Positions 8,914 to 17,925 of a stretch of 46,805 bases of DNA are shown here, piece after piece. The notes beneath the pieces are model-generated. The model had not been told where the DNA came from. It saw nothing but the letters and a program-made list of their open reading frames with translations, and made no database searches. The position numbers and the translations under genes are program-made. Source of the stretch: Planctomycetota bacterium (GTDB taxonomy: Bacteria; Planctomycetota; Planctomycetia; Gemmatales; Gemmataceae); the NCBI GenBank assembly GCA_016191165.1, contig JACPPF010000038.1, positions 1 to 46,805 of the forward strand, read 5' to 3'. Every line of letters starts with the position of its first letter. The first letter of the stretch is position 1.

Positions 8914-11907
8914 ATGCGAATCACCTGTTTCCAGTGTCGGCAGCAGCTGGATGTACCCGCGGACAGCGCGGGGCGGCGCGTGCGTTGTCCGCATTGTGAA
9001 TACGTGATCGTCGTACCGACGCAGAGACCGGTTGGGGATGGTGGCGAGGCGGCGACGGCGCTGCCAAGTCTGGAACTTGACGCTGAGCTTGACCGCCCGA
9101 TCGAGACGAAGGTGGCCCCGATGCCGTTGCCGCCGATCGCGCCGGCGCCCGAGGAAAAGGCAACGCCGAAGCCCGCGTCGTTCGATGATTTTCCGCCGCT
9201 GCCCCCGCTTGAAAAAACCAGGCGTCGGCGCGTGTCGATGAGTCCGCTGGCGAAGCCTGGTTTGCCGTGGGGGCGGATCGTCGTCATCGGCGCGGTCATC
9301 ATGCTGGTGGTGATTGGCGTGATCGTGGGATTGGTGTCGTCGCAGTCGAATCGCCGGCGTCAGCATTTTCAGGTCGCCGTCAATCCCCCCCAGCAGTTTC
9401 AACCGCCGGTTCAGAAAAAACCTTTTGATTTCGAGAAGCCGCCGCTCTGGCAGCCGCGGGGTTTTCCCAAGCCCAATCCGGTGTTGCCTCCCGTGAACCT
9501 CCCGCCCTGGCGTGATTACCAGAACCAGGGACATCGCTTTCGGACGCAGTTTCCGGGCGGGCCGATTCAGATGGTTCAGCAAATCAACGGCGCGCCCATC
9601 ACCGTCTTTGAGGTAAAGCATTTCACCTGGGAGTTTGCCGTCGGGCATCGCACGCTGGCGGGCCGTGGGATTCCGGATTTTCAACATGTCGGATTGTTCA
9701 TCAATACGGAAGTTCATCTGCGCAACCTCCACGGCGGTTTTCGGACGCGCGACATCCCGATCCAACTCAAAGGCGGACATCCGGGCCAAGAGTGGGATTT
9801 CGCCTTGCCAAACAATGCGCGCATGTTCGCTCAAACCTTTTTGGTTCGCGACGGCGACACGCAGCATCACTACGTCCTGACCGTTCGCACGCCGAACAAC
9901 GTCCAGCGTTTTCACCCCGACGTGGTTCGCTTTTTCAACGCTTTCCAGTCGCTCGACCAGTCCAAGGGGATGCCGTTCCATGAGGATATGGACGACATCC
10001 TCCGCGGCGCCCGGCGCGACAATGAGATCACCACGTTTGCCTGGCACCCCAAGAAGCCCATCGCCGCGTTCGGTAACCAGGACGGCAGCGCCGTCATCGT
10101 CCAGGCCAATCAGCGGATTCAGTTCACGCCCGAGATCGGCAAGGCCATCGAACAGGTCGGTGTTTCACCCGATGGCCAATGGCTTGGCATCGCGGTCGGC
10201 GGCAACCTTCACTTTCGCAAGGCCTGGGAAAACGGCGGCAACTTTGCGGACAATTTCCTGATGCCAGGCCATCGTTTCGTTTTCGCGAAAAAAGCCCAGC
10301 ACCTGTTCCTCGCCAACCGCGACGAGGTGATGGAAGTGAAACTGGGCCAGGAAGTGCCGATCGCCGCCATGCCCATTGCCGACTTGCCCATCGACGGCTT
10401 CGCCGTTTCTTCCGATCAGCGCACCGTCGCGATCTTCGGCGGCAAGGCGGTTGCGCTTTTGGACTGGACTCAGAAAAAACAACTGGGCCGCTTCGACGCG
10501 CACGCGGCGCCGATCACCAGCGTCGTGTTTTCGCCGGACGGCAAGACGCTGGCCAGCGCCTCGGTTGATCGCTCGATCAAGCTCTGGGACGTGGCCACAC
10601 GCGCCGAACGGGCGACCCTGAAACAACACGCCTGGACCGTGGCGTCTCTCGCATTCACTCCCGACGGCAAACACCTGGCGAGCGGCGGGCTTGACGGCAT
10701 GTACTTGTTGTGGGACCTGAAGCCAACCCCGCCGCGCTTGTCCTGGGCCCAGGCCCATCAATTCCCGGTGCGGGCGGTCGCGTTTGACGCCGGAGGGAAA
10801 CACGGCTACGTGGCGGTCAAACACGCGGCCGGGGTTGTGGCCCAGGGCAGCCGCCGTTTTGCGCGCCGGCTCGTGAAATTCGCCCTGGCCGATATCAAGC
10901 CCAACCCGCAAGCCGCGGAACTCTTGGTAGCCCAGCAAGCCGGCTTGCACCTGCCCGCGATCAGCACGCTGTCGTATTTCACGCCCGATGGCAAGACGTT
11001 TGTGTCCACTTCTGACGGCATTGACAACTTCGCCACGCTCAACAGCCTGCGCATCTGGGACCTGCCAACCGGTTCGCTACGCCACGCCAAGTCGATGAAG
11101 TTTTTCGGCGTACTCAGCCCGGATGGGCAATGGTTCGTCTTCTCAAAACCGGGTCAGGTCAACCAGATGCAAATCCTCGAGATGAAAACCCAGCGCGTCA
11201 TCGACCACGCCTTCACCTGGCAAGGTAACCTGTTCCCGCTCGTGCTGTTCGCGCCGGACGGCAGCTCATTCTGGGTGCAACGCAATCACGAATTCATCCG
11301 CTGCCAGATCCAGGCGCCCGAGAAGGGAGAGCCGAAGGTCGTTCAACATCCGCCACTCTTGCTTCGCAAACCCAATGACCTCAGTGTCCTTCAGATTCAC
11401 CCGGCGGCCGACCACAAGACCTTTCTGGTCGAGCGGTGTTTCAACGGCGTGGTGCGTTCGCGCACGCTTTACTCCAGCGCGGACGGTACGGAGTTGCCCT
11501 TCCCGATGCCGAAGCCGGGCGAGCCGGCCTCCTTCGTGCGAATGGAGCAAACTGGCAACCAGATCGATCTGCGCGACATCTTGCAGGGAAGCAGCCTCAC
11601 CATCGGCCAGCAACGCCTGCGCATGAACCAGCACGCGATTCAACCCAAAGGAAAGCTGGCTGTCAGCGCCTGTACTGGCAACGATCCCAGCCTGCGGATT
11701 CATTTCTGGGATCTGCACGAGCGCCGTCCGGTCCTGACTTTGCGCGACACCCAGACACGAGCCGTGACGGCGCTGCGGTTTTCACCCGACGGCAACTTGC
11801 TCGCCCTCGTGACCGGCGAGAGCTGGACGCGCATCGTGCCCGTCGATTGGCTGCTCGAACGTCGGCAACTCCTGGCCTGCAATCCAGCTGAGGTCGCGGG
11901 ACGATGA
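8914..11907 (+). CDS. WD40-repeat protein with N-terminal zinc ribbon and one membrane helix
   Basis: This 997-residue protein starts with a short zinc-ribbon motif (CFQCRQQ then CPHCEY, four cysteines in the first 30 residues). A proline-rich linker and one membrane helix (VVIGAVIMLVVIGVIVGLV) near 126-145 follow. The outer part begins with a domain of about 200 residues of unknown function, then a beta-propeller-like region. The clearest WD repeats are near residues 530-610: VVFSPDGKTLASASVDRS...LWDV and LAFTPDGKHLASGGLDG...LWDL; further weaker blades (FSPDGNLLALVTG) run to the C-terminus. This build is common in Gemmataceae. Partners are unknown. Confidence 0.88.
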   Translation: MRITCFQCRQQLDVPADSAGRRVRCPHCEYVIVVPTQRPVGDGGEAATALPSLELDAELDRPIETKVAPMPLPPIAPAPEEKATPKPASFDDFPPLPPLEKTRRRRVSMSPLAKPGLPWGRIVVIGAVIMLVVIGVIVGLVSSQSNRRRQHFQVAVNPPQQFQPPVQKKPFDFEKPPLWQPRGFPKPNPVLPPVNLPPWRDYQNQGHRFRTQFPGGPIQMVQQINGAPITVFEVKHFTWEFAVGHRTLAGRGIPDFQHVGLFINTEVHLRNLHGGFRTRDIPIQLKGGHPGQEWDFALPNNARMFAQTFLVRDGDTQHHYVLTVRTPNNVQRFHPDVVRFFNAFQSLDQSKGMPFHEDMDDILRGARRDNEITTFAWHPKKPIAAFGNQDGSAVIVQANQRIQFTPEIGKAIEQVGVSPDGQWLGIAVGGNLHFRKAWENGGNFADNFLMPGHRFVFAKKAQHLFLANRDEVMEVKLGQEVPIAAMPIADLPIDGFAVSSDQRTVAIFGGKAVALLDWTQKKQLGRFDAHAAPITSVVFSPDGKTLASASVDRSIKLWDVATRAERATLKQHAWTVASLAFTPDGKHLASGGLDGMYLLWDLKPTPPRLSWAQAHQFPVRAVAFDAGGKHGYVAVKHAAGVVAQGSRRFARRLVKFALADIKPNPQAAELLVAQQAGLHLPAISTLSYFTPDGKTFVSTSDGIDNFATLNSLRIWDLPTGSLRHAKSMKFFGVLSPDGQWFVFSKPGQVNQMQILEMKTQRVIDHAFTWQGNLFPLVLFAPDGSSFWVQRNHEFIRCQIQAPEKGEPKVVQHPPLLLRKPNDLSVLQIHPAADHKTFLVERCFNGVVRSRTLYSSADGTELPFPMPKPGEPASFVRMEQTGNQIDLRDILQGSSLTIGQQRLRMNQHAIQPKGKLAVSACTGNDPSLRIHFWDLHERRPVLTLRDTQTRAVTALRFSPDGNLLALVTGESWTRIVPVDWLLERRQLLACNPAEVAGR

Positions 11908-11930
11908 CGGCCTGACCGGGAGGAAACACC

Positions 11931-12041
11931 ATGCCGCTGCTTATTCGCGACCCATCGATTAGCCGAGCGTTGATTCGAAAACGCCGATCGCTTGGAATCG
12001 ATCAACCTGGACACCAGAACCAGCGCGACCAGAGGGGCTAG
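11931..12041 (+). pseudogene. Remnant of a Uma2-family endonuclease gene
   Basis: A strong ribosome-binding site (GGGAGGAA at 11918-11925) precedes an ATG at 11931 and an open frame of 36 residues. The first about 25 residues (MPLLIRDPSISRALI, RKRRSLGID) resemble, from memory, the N-terminus of Uma2-family putative restriction endonucleases, which are abundant in planctomycetes and about 190-230 residues long. After residue 25 the likeness stops and a TAG follows. A palindromic repeat starts a few bases downstream, so repeat insertion or deletion may have cut the gene. Confidence 0.45.
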
Positions 12042-12046
12042 CCAAC

Positions 12047-12096
12047 CCGGCTTGGTTTACCGCCGGGACAAGCCCGGCGGCTCGCTGATTGTTTGC
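12047..12096. repeat. GC-rich palindromic repeat, copy 2 (half)
   Basis: This matches the right half of the repeat at the start of the window: ttggtt, then a hairpin CCGCCGGG-acaag-CCCGGCGG, then ggctcg and gattgttt. It sits between the Uma2 remnant and the 3' end of the DoxX-SRPBCC gene, which are convergent, so it may also act as a terminator. Confidence 0.6.
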
Positions 12097-12102
12097 GCGA
12101 GC

Positions 12103-13065
12103 CTACTTCTGCTTCTTGGCCTCCACGACCGTTTTCATGTTCTTCAGACCGTCTTCGTATTTTTCGCCGATCATTTTCTCGATTCCCAGGGCAAACGCGA
12201 ATGCCTTGCCAACGTAATTGTTCGTGCCCTTCATGCTCCAGGTCACGGCCGTCTTGTCGTCTTTCGCCTTGAAAACAAAATCGGTCTGGGCGATGCCTTC
12301 CATCGGCTTGGCGAATTCGAGTTTGATACGGATCAGTTCATTGGGCCTGGACTCGAGGATGGTCATCGTTCCCTCACCGACCTTTTCGCCGGCCCATTTG
12401 TAGACGGCGCCTTTTCCCGAAGGCGCGCCTTCGATGGTGACCTTGGCGGTATCATCGCCTTTCAGCCAGGGATTCCAGGGCGCCCATTTGTGGAAATCGT
12501 TGACCTGGGCGAACACCTCCGATGGCGGAGCGTCGATGGTCGTGGATCGCTCGACGCTGAAATCGGTGGGGAGGGCGGCAATTAGACCGCCGATAAGGGC
12601 GATCAGCACGATCAACGTGAGGAGCACTTTCCCGAATGCCGCGAGGAATCCCCCCGTCGGCGTGGCCAGGGACGGGCGACGCCAGGGCAGCAGACCGCGC
12701 ACGCGATCGTCCCGCAGGAGCAGACCGAACCAGACAAGAACCCCAATGACGATCGGCGGCGAAAACTGGTCGCCAATACGAACATGCGTCGCCACGGCGC
12801 CACCCAGGTACCCGGTGACCAGGATCGCGCCCAGAAGCGCCGTGCGCGGGAACAGATACAGGACGGCGCACCCGACCTCGACGAGCCCAAGCCCAAAAAA
12901 AGCGCTCTCCGCCCATCCAACATTCGGCGCGCCCTCGGGCGGCTTGACGCCCATGAACTTCACCGTTCCGCTGGCGATCAGGGCCAGAGCCGGCAGGAGC
13001 GTGAGGATCCAGCCGAGGATCACCATCCACATTGGGGTCGGTTCTGCTTGGGGTTCCGTTTGCAT
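12103..13065 (-). CDS. DoxX-like membrane domain fused to an SRPBCC (polyketide cyclase/START-like) domain
   Basis: This is a two-domain protein of 320 residues. Residues about 12-125 hold four hydrophobic helices of the DoxX-like type (VILGWILTLLPALALIASG, then GWAESAFFGLGLVEVGCAVL). A further helix near 140-165 (FGKVLLTLIVLIALIGGLIA) leads to an SRPBCC domain that begins VERSTTIDAPPSEVFAQV and contains WAPWNPWL, typical of activator of Hsp90-like or cyclase-like lipid-binding folds. The start ATG at 13065 has GGAGAG 8 bases upstream; an earlier ATG at 13125 would add 20 unlikely residues. The ligand is unknown. Confidence 0.85.
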   Translation of the reverse strand: MQTEPQAEPTPMWMVILGWILTLLPALALIASGTVKFMGVKPPEGAPNVGWAESAFFGLGLVEVGCAVLYLFPRTALLGAILVTGYLGGAVATHVRIGDQFSPPIVIGVLVWFGLLLRDDRVRGLLPWRRPSLATPTGGFLAAFGKVLLTLIVLIALIGGLIAALPTDFSVERSTTIDAPPSEVFAQVNDFHKWAPWNPWLKGDDTAKVTIEGAPSGKGAVYKWAGEKVGEGTMTILESRPNELIRIKLEFAKPMEGIAQTDFVFKAKDDKTAVTWSMKGTNNYVGKAFAFALGIEKMIGEKYEDGLKNMKTVVEAKKQK

Positions 13066-13424
13066 CGATCGGCTCTCCGCGGGGTTGAGGTGATCGCCAT
13101 CGTCAGATCGCGATAGGTGTAGCATATCGCCAGTGGCGAGAAAAAGCAGAGGGCGGTCCTGCCAGGGCGCTGGGCAGCTGGCCGGCGCGATTCGGGTTTT
13201 CGATTACTTGACGCAACCAGTTGAAAATTATAGACTTGCGATCAAATCGCCCGGGATGGAACGGCGAATTTAACGGCAAAAACCCGTCGCGCAGCCTGAT
13301 TTCTTATATAAAAAAAAGTACGTGGGCAAGAGTGGTCCACCCGCTCTTTGAAATCCACCGACGCACCCAGCGCCTTCGGCCCAGCGCGACGCCGTTTATC
13401 CCACCTAGTCAAAGGCAGGTCATT
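13066..13424. other. Intergenic region of 359 bases between divergent genes
   Basis: No gene was recognised. An AT-rich stretch at 13200-13320 stands out from the GC-rich background and contains ttgaaaattatag and a run TTATATAAAAAAAAG near 13303-13317. It probably holds the promoters of the dehydrogenase (plus strand) and the DoxX-SRPBCC gene (minus strand). Confidence 0.5.
13208..13234 (+). promoter_or_regulatory. Possible sigma-70-type promoter for the short-chain dehydrogenase
   Basis: TTGACG at 13208-13213 and TATAGA at 13229-13234 resemble -35 and -10 boxes, but the spacer is only 15 bases. It points toward the dehydrogenase start at 13425. Inference from sequence only. Confidence 0.3.
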
Positions 13425-14117
13425 GTGGCGCGGAATCAACCCAAGGTAATCGTCCTGACCGGCGTCACCCGCGGTCTGGGCCTGGCGATGGCGGAGAAAT
13501 TCATCGAGCTGGGGCACACCGTATTGGGGTGCGGGCAAAAGCGCGACATGATCGAGAATCTGCGCATCCGCTTTCGTCCGCCGCACGATTTCGCCGCCCT
13601 GGACATCTCGCTCGAAAGCCTCGTCGAGCCGTGGGCCGCCCGCTTGCTTTCCAGCCACGGCGTGCCCGATCTCATCATCAACAACGCGGGCGTCATCAAT
13701 CAGAACGCGCCGCTCTGGCAGGTTCCCGCCGACGAATTCGATCGGCTCATGGACGTTAATGTCAAGGGCGTCGCCAATGTCATCCGCCATCTCGTGCCCG
13801 CGATGATCGCGCGGAAGGCGGGCCTGATCATCAATTTCAGCTCGGGCTGGGGTCGCGAAGTCGCCGCCGATGTCGCGCCGTATTGCGCCAGCAAATGGGC
13901 CATTGAAGGCCTGACGCTCGCCCTCGCCGAGGAGTTGCCGCGCGGCATGGGGGCGATCCCGCTCAATCCGGGGATCATCGACACGGACATGCTGCGCAGC
14001 TGTTTCGGCGGCACGGCGAGCCGCTACCCGTCGCCGCAGAAATGGGTCGAGAAGGCAGTGCCCTTCATCCTGTCGCTCAATTCGCGCGATAGTGGGAAGC
14101 AGTTGACGGTGAAGTGA
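13425..14117 (+). CDS. Short-chain dehydrogenase/reductase (SDR)
   Basis: This is a cytosolic NAD(P)-dependent oxidoreductase of about 230 residues. It shows the classical SDR signature: TGVTRGLG cofactor loop near the N-terminus, NNAG, a serine in NFSSGWG and the catalytic YCASK. I chose GTG at 13425 because AGGCAGG lies 6 bases upstream and the SDR fold begins at once (KVIVLTGVTRG); the open frame extends upstream to 13221 but that part has no protein-like character. The family usually has 240-260 residues, so this is a short member. Substrate not deducible. Confidence 0.9.
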   Translation: MARNQPKVIVLTGVTRGLGLAMAEKFIELGHTVLGCGQKRDMIENLRIRFRPPHDFAALDISLESLVEPWAARLLSSHGVPDLIINNAGVINQNAPLWQVPADEFDRLMDVNVKGVANVIRHLVPAMIARKAGLIINFSSGWGREVAADVAPYCASKWAIEGLTLALAEELPRGMGAIPLNPGIIDTDMLRSCFGGTASRYPSPQKWVEKAVPFILSLNSRDSGKQLTVK

Positions 14118-14141
14118 CTTGGAGTGCCTAAAACAATGAAA

Positions 14142-14190
14142 GTAGGTCAGGCTTTTTAGCCTGACGGTCAGGCTGGAAAGCCTGACCTAC
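14142..14190. repeat. gtaggtcaggct palindrome, short form
   Basis: This 49-base element begins GTAGGTCAGGCTT and ends with the reverse complement CCTGACCTAC. It is built of two small hairpins back to back (gtcaggct...agcctgac and gtcaggct...agcctgac). It lies between convergent genes (SDR and DNA alkylation repair) and is the short relative of the 62-base units at 19160 and 27086-27360. Confidence 0.8.
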
Positions 14191-14209
14191 TTCATTTCTT
14201 TGGACGCTC

Positions 14210-14917
14210 TTAGCATTTTGCGCTTTTGCGTTTCTTCCCGATCGTCCCGCGGTCTTTCACCTTCTTGATGTAGTCGGGCGCGCAGGGAACCTTGCACGCC
14301 GTTCCCCCCATGTCCACGGACACCGTGCCCACGCTTTTCGCCGTCTCGACCGCGATCCCGGTCAGTGCCTTGACAAAGCAGCCGACCGCGATGACGAAGC
14401 CGTTCATGCAATAACGCACGCGATTGGGTTGGTCATGGATCGTCGTCCTGACGCGCTCGAGCAACTTCTTGATCTCCGCGAGATCAAGGTCAGCGTCATC
14501 CTTGATACCAACCAGGCTGCCGTAGGTTGCCCAACCGGACGACGCGATGCTTTCCGATTTGGATTCCATCCACTTGAGGGCCATCTCCCGGCCATGCGGA
14601 CCGCTGGACGCGACCCAGGGGACGGTATATTCGCTGAGCCACGGCCAATAGGCCGCCTCGACCCAGGTCTGCAAATCTTTTTTGGTCATCTTCGCATCGT
14701 CGGCGATGAGGCCGGCGAGGTACATGGCATCGGAGTTGCCGGTCTTGTACAGATCGAGCGCGAGAGCGTGGTCCATCTTGATACGTTTCTGGATTAGCTT
14801 CAGGTGCTCGACTTTGACGCCGAAAACAGGCTCCCTGGCGCCGTGCCTTAACAGCGTTTTCTTGATCGACTCGCTGCCGAGGGACTTGAGTTCGTCAAGG
14901 ATTTCGGTCGCGGACAT
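14210..14917 (-). CDS. DNA alkylation repair protein (AlkD-like, HEAT-repeat fold)
   Basis: This 235-residue protein matches the AlkC/AlkD-type DNA alkylation repair family: the N-terminus (ILDELKSLGSESIKKTLLRHG) and GVKVEHLKLIQKRIKMDH are characteristic, and the whole is helical. Members remove alkylated purines by flipping-free glycosylase action. Near the C-terminus the segment CMNGFVIAVGCFVKALTGIA, followed by lysine-rich residues to the end, is typical of a subgroup that may lack glycosylase activity. It stands alone, convergent with the SDR gene. Confidence 0.85.
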   Translation of the reverse strand: MSATEILDELKSLGSESIKKTLLRHGAREPVFGVKVEHLKLIQKRIKMDHALALDLYKTGNSDAMYLAGLIADDAKMTKKDLQTWVEAAYWPWLSEYTVPWVASSGPHGREMALKWMESKSESIASSGWATYGSLVGIKDDADLDLAEIKKLLERVRTTIHDQPNRVRYCMNGFVIAVGCFVKALTGIAVETAKSVGTVSVDMGGTACKVPCAPDYIKKVKDRGTIGKKRKSAKC

Positions 14918-14981
14918 GGACTAACCTCCGGCGCCGCTGGCAGCGTGGCAAGGGGTTAAACCACGCCGGGTGCGACGAGAA

Positions 14982-16391
14982 TCACGCCAGGATATCCGTC
15001 ACCAGCTGGCCATGCACATCGGTCAACCGGAAATCGCGTCCCGCATGTCGGAACGTCAGGCGTTCATGATCGAAGCCGAGCAGGTGTAGGATCGTGGCGT
15101 GCAGGTCGTGAATGTGGACACGTTTTTCAATTGCGCGGTAGCCGAAATCGTCGGTGGCGCCGTGGACGTAGCCGCCGCGCACGCCGGCGCCGGCCAGGGC
15201 GATGGTGAACCCCCAGTGATTGTGATCGCGCCCCATTGCCGGGCGGCCGCCGGCCAACTCCACCGCGGGCGTGCGGCCGAACTCGCCGCCGATGATCACG
15301 AGGGTTTCCTCGAATAAACCCAATCGCTTCAGATCGGCGATGAGGGCGGCGATTGGACCATCGATCTCGCGGCCCAGCCGGCGATGTTCCCCCGCGATGT
15401 TGTTGTGGCTATCCCACGGCTGAACATCGCCGTGGTAGCACTGCACGAAACGGACGCCGCGTTCGATCAAGCGGCGGGCGATCAGTAGTTGCCGGCCCTG
15501 CACGTGGTTGCCGTAGGCGTTGCGCGTGGTTTGTGTTTCGCGATTGACGTCAAAGGCGTCGGTTGCTTCCATCTGCATTCGGTAGGCCAGCTCGAACGAC
15601 TGGATTCGTGCTTCAAGCGCGCCGTCCTCGGGGCGGCTAGCCTGATGCTGGCGATTGAGTTCCGCGAGCAAATCAAGTTGCCGGCGTTGATCGCCGCGCG
15701 TGACGAGCGGATTGCGAATGTTCTCGATAAGCTCGTTGACGTTGGTGCGCCGGGTGTCGATGTGCGTGCCCTGATAGATGCCAGGCAAGAATGCCGAGCG
15801 CCAGTTCGAGGTATCGGCGACGGGCAAGCCCGGGCACATGGCGACGTAGCCAGGCAGGTTGCGGTTTTCGCTGCCCATGCCGTAGTTGATCCACGCCCCC
15901 ATCGAAGGCCGCGACAGCCGCTCGTCGCCACAATTCATGAGCCGCATCGATTGTTCATGGTTGGGCGTGTTGGCGTACATGGAACGAATGAGGCAAATGT
16001 CGTCGATGTGAGCCGCGGACCTCTCGAAGATTTCGCTGACCTCGATGCCCGATTGCCCATACCTGCGAAAGTGAAACGGCGACGGCAAGGCGCCCGCGGT
16101 GGGCCGTTCCGTGGTGAGGTTCCCGGCCGGCAAGGTCTGCCCCGCATAGCGCGCCAACAAGGGTTTGGGATCAAAGGTATCAACCTGCGACGGTCCGCCA
16201 TTGAGGTAGACGTGAATGACATGCTTCGCCTTCGCGGGAAAATGCGGCGGACGTGGCGCCAGCGGCGCACGCGGATCGGGCGTCGTCGTCTCGTCCGCAT
16301 CGGCGCACAGGGCAGCGAGACCGAGCATGCCGAGGCCGGCGCCGGTCTTGGTCAGGAAGGAGCGGCGGGAAAAAAGCATGTCATCGATCAT
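14982..16391 (-). CDS. DUF1501 protein, Tat-exported sulfatase-like
   Basis: This 469-residue protein has a twin-arginine signal (FSRRSFLTKTGAGLGMLG) and the planctomycete DUF1501 fold, an alkaline-phosphatase-superfamily relative. Visible family motifs are VYLNGGPSQVDTFDPKP near residue 60, HEQSMRLMNCG, and near the C-terminus GGEFGRTPAVE and GRDHNHWGFT. Such genes usually pair with a cytochrome-c-like DUF1549/DUF1553 gene; here no such partner adjoins it, so it is a solitary copy. Biochemical role is not established; periplasmic location is inferred from the signal. Confidence 0.92.
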   Translation of the reverse strand: MIDDMLFSRRSFLTKTGAGLGMLGLAALCADADETTTPDPRAPLAPRPPHFPAKAKHVIHVYLNGGPSQVDTFDPKPLLARYAGQTLPAGNLTTERPTAGALPSPFHFRRYGQSGIEVSEIFERSAAHIDDICLIRSMYANTPNHEQSMRLMNCGDERLSRPSMGAWINYGMGSENRNLPGYVAMCPGLPVADTSNWRSAFLPGIYQGTHIDTRRTNVNELIENIRNPLVTRGDQRRQLDLLAELNRQHQASRPEDGALEARIQSFELAYRMQMEATDAFDVNRETQTTRNAYGNHVQGRQLLIARRLIERGVRFVQCYHGDVQPWDSHNNIAGEHRRLGREIDGPIAALIADLKRLGLFEETLVIIGGEFGRTPAVELAGGRPAMGRDHNHWGFTIALAGAGVRGGYVHGATDDFGYRAIEKRVHIHDLHATILHLLGFDHERLTFRHAGRDFRLTDVHGQLVTDILA

Positions 16392-16607
16392 GAATAGGAA
16401 ACCACGTTTCGTTCCCGTTGGCGCCTTCTTATTCTACCGCGAATCCAAACGACCAGCAACCAGGAAACAAGTCGGGCGAGCGTTTGTCGATTTCCACGGG
16501 GGTTCGACGCGCTGGGCTCGGCCAGGCAGGAAGCAATCTTGACCTCGGAGCGCTGCCCGGGACGCCGGGGCGCGGTCCGATGCGCCTTCGGACTTTTCCC
16601 CTGGCCG

Positions 16608-17447
16608 TCATCCGGCGCAGAACCGGGTGATCGCCTCGACGAATTCGAGTTCCTTCTCGAACATCGGCAGATGGCCACAATCCTTGATGAGTTTGAGTTC
16701 AGCGCCCGGAATGTGTTTCTGATAGGCTTCGCCGAACGCGGGGGGCACGAGCCGATCGTGTTCGCCCCAGAGCAGGAGCGTGGGGCAGGCGATCCGGCGT
16801 AGGCGCGACGCCAGTTTCGGATCATACGGTCGCGTCCATATCATGCGTGCCAGGACGGTCATCGCCTGGTAGGCATTGAGCATGGTCGATTCATCGACGT
16901 GGTCCTTGATGACCATCGTCGCCATCGCGCTATGCGGATCGTGGAAGAGCATCTTGCGAAGCTCCTCGCGATCTTGCATCAGGCGAAAGAGATCGCCGAG
17001 CGAGGCGCCTTCGACCCACAGGCCCGGGGCGTCGGCGATCCACAGTTTCCTGACGCGTTCCGGCCAGCGCACGGCAATCTCGGCCGCGATCCAGCCGCCC
17101 AGGCTGACGCCGCCCAGGCAGACCTGCTCCAGGCCCAGGGCGTCGAGCATGTCGATGTAGTGAAACGCCATGTCCTCGATATCGCTGATCTGGTCGAACC
17201 CGCCGGAGCGCCCGAAGCCGGGATGGAGGGGCGAATAGACCTTGAATTTCCTGGCAAACGCCTGGTGGAAGGGCAGCCACAACATCGACTCGCCCAGGGC
17301 GCTGTGTAGGTAAACGAACGGCTCCCCTTCGCCGCCATGCGTGATGACGGTGGGTCTGCTGGCGATTTCGACGGTCTCCGGTTGCCCCCCGCCCCTGGAG
17401 AGGAGGACGCGGGCGCCGTAGTGGAGTTTTTTGAGGATGTTCAACAT
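16608..17447 (-). CDS. Alpha/beta hydrolase
   Basis: This is a serine hydrolase of about 279 residues. It has the oxyanion-region strand FVYLHSALGESMLW, the nucleophile elbow GGVSLGGW (GxSxG with serine), the acid aspartate in LLLWGEHDRLVPP, and the histidine in KDCGHLPMFE. The lid lies between. I chose ATG 17447 (MLNILKKLHYG) because upstream sequence is heptad tandem repeat and then another gene in the same frame. The family includes esterases and C-C bond hydrolases; the substrate is unknown. Confidence 0.9.
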   Translation of the reverse strand: MLNILKKLHYGARVLLSRGGGQPETVEIASRPTVITHGGEGEPFVYLHSALGESMLWLPFHQAFARKFKVYSPLHPGFGRSGGFDQISDIEDMAFHYIDMLDALGLEQVCLGGVSLGGWIAAEIAVRWPERVRKLWIADAPGLWVEGASLGDLFRLMQDREELRKMLFHDPHSAMATMVIKDHVDESTMLNAYQAMTVLARMIWTRPYDPKLASRLRRIACPTLLLWGEHDRLVPPAFGEAYQKHIPGAELKLIKDCGHLPMFEKELEFVEAITRFCAG

Positions 17448-17459
17448 TCGTGGGTTCCA

Positions 17460-17505
17460 AGTGCTGAGTGCTGAGTGTTGAGTGCTGAGTGCTGAGTGCT
17501 GAGTC
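17460..17505. repeat. Heptad tandem repeat AGTGCTG, left arm
   Basis: Six consecutive 7-base units (AGTGCTG, one AGTGTTG variant) plus a partial AGT. It lies just upstream of the hydrolase start. It is in inverted orientation to the block at 17926-17956, and the two enclose the four-helix-bundle gene. The same heptad recurs at 34649-34675 and, as AGTGGCG, at 30440-30470. Confidence 0.9.
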
Positions 17506-17508
17506 AAA

Positions 17509-17889
17509 TTAGCCACCGTCGCGCCGCCTTTCGACGGCGGCACGCAAGCCGCCGAGGATCTTCCCGACTTCAATGGCAAGCGCGACCAACTGATCGAATC
17601 TCGGTTGATCCAGGTAGCACGCATCCAGGGCGATATACAACTGGGAGCGCAGTTCGGCGCACGAGGCCTTTGCCACGGACAGGAATTGGTGAAACTCCGC
17701 GGGCCGGTTCCGTTCAAATCCTTCCGCGATGTTCGACATGATGGACACCGCCGCGCGCCGCATCTGATCCTTGAGCGCAAAGTCTCGCGAAAAAGGCGAT
17801 TCCGAAGTGAGTTCATAAATCTGCCGAGTAAGCACGCGCGCTTTTTGCCAAGCAATGAGATCCTCGAATCTCTCGATCGATGCAGCCAT
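17509..17889 (-). CDS. Four-helix-bundle protein (S23 / 23S rRNA intervening-sequence protein family)
   Basis: This 126-residue protein belongs to the bIVP/S23 four-helix family: FEDLIAWQKARVLTRQIYEL at the N-terminus, DFALKDQMRRAAVSIMSNIA with EGFERN, and the third helix EFHQFLSVAKASCAELRSQL. Relatives occur inside 23S rRNA intervening sequences and, as Avd, in diversity-generating retroelements; standalone genes like this one have unknown function. The ATG at 17889 was chosen because homologs begin with this sequence. It is enclosed by inverted heptad repeats, which suggests that gene and repeats moved together. Confidence 0.88.
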   Translation of the reverse strand: MAASIERFEDLIAWQKARVLTRQIYELTSESPFSRDFALKDQMRRAAVSIMSNIAEGFERNRPAEFHQFLSVAKASCAELRSQLYIALDACYLDQPRFDQLVALAIEVGKILGGLRAAVERRRDGG

Positions 17890-17925
17890 TCGCTCCTCCA
17901 AGTCTTGGGTACCTCGATCCACCGG

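Noticed and set aside
8821-10047. Long open frame on the minus strand opposite the WD40 gene
   Set aside because: It is the antisense shadow of a well-supported gene; its product is rich in R, H and D without any domain.
13221-13424. N-terminal extension of the short-chain dehydrogenase
   Set aside because: The Rossmann fold begins right after the GTG at 13425, which has its own ribosome-binding site; the upstream part is AT-rich promoter-like DNA.
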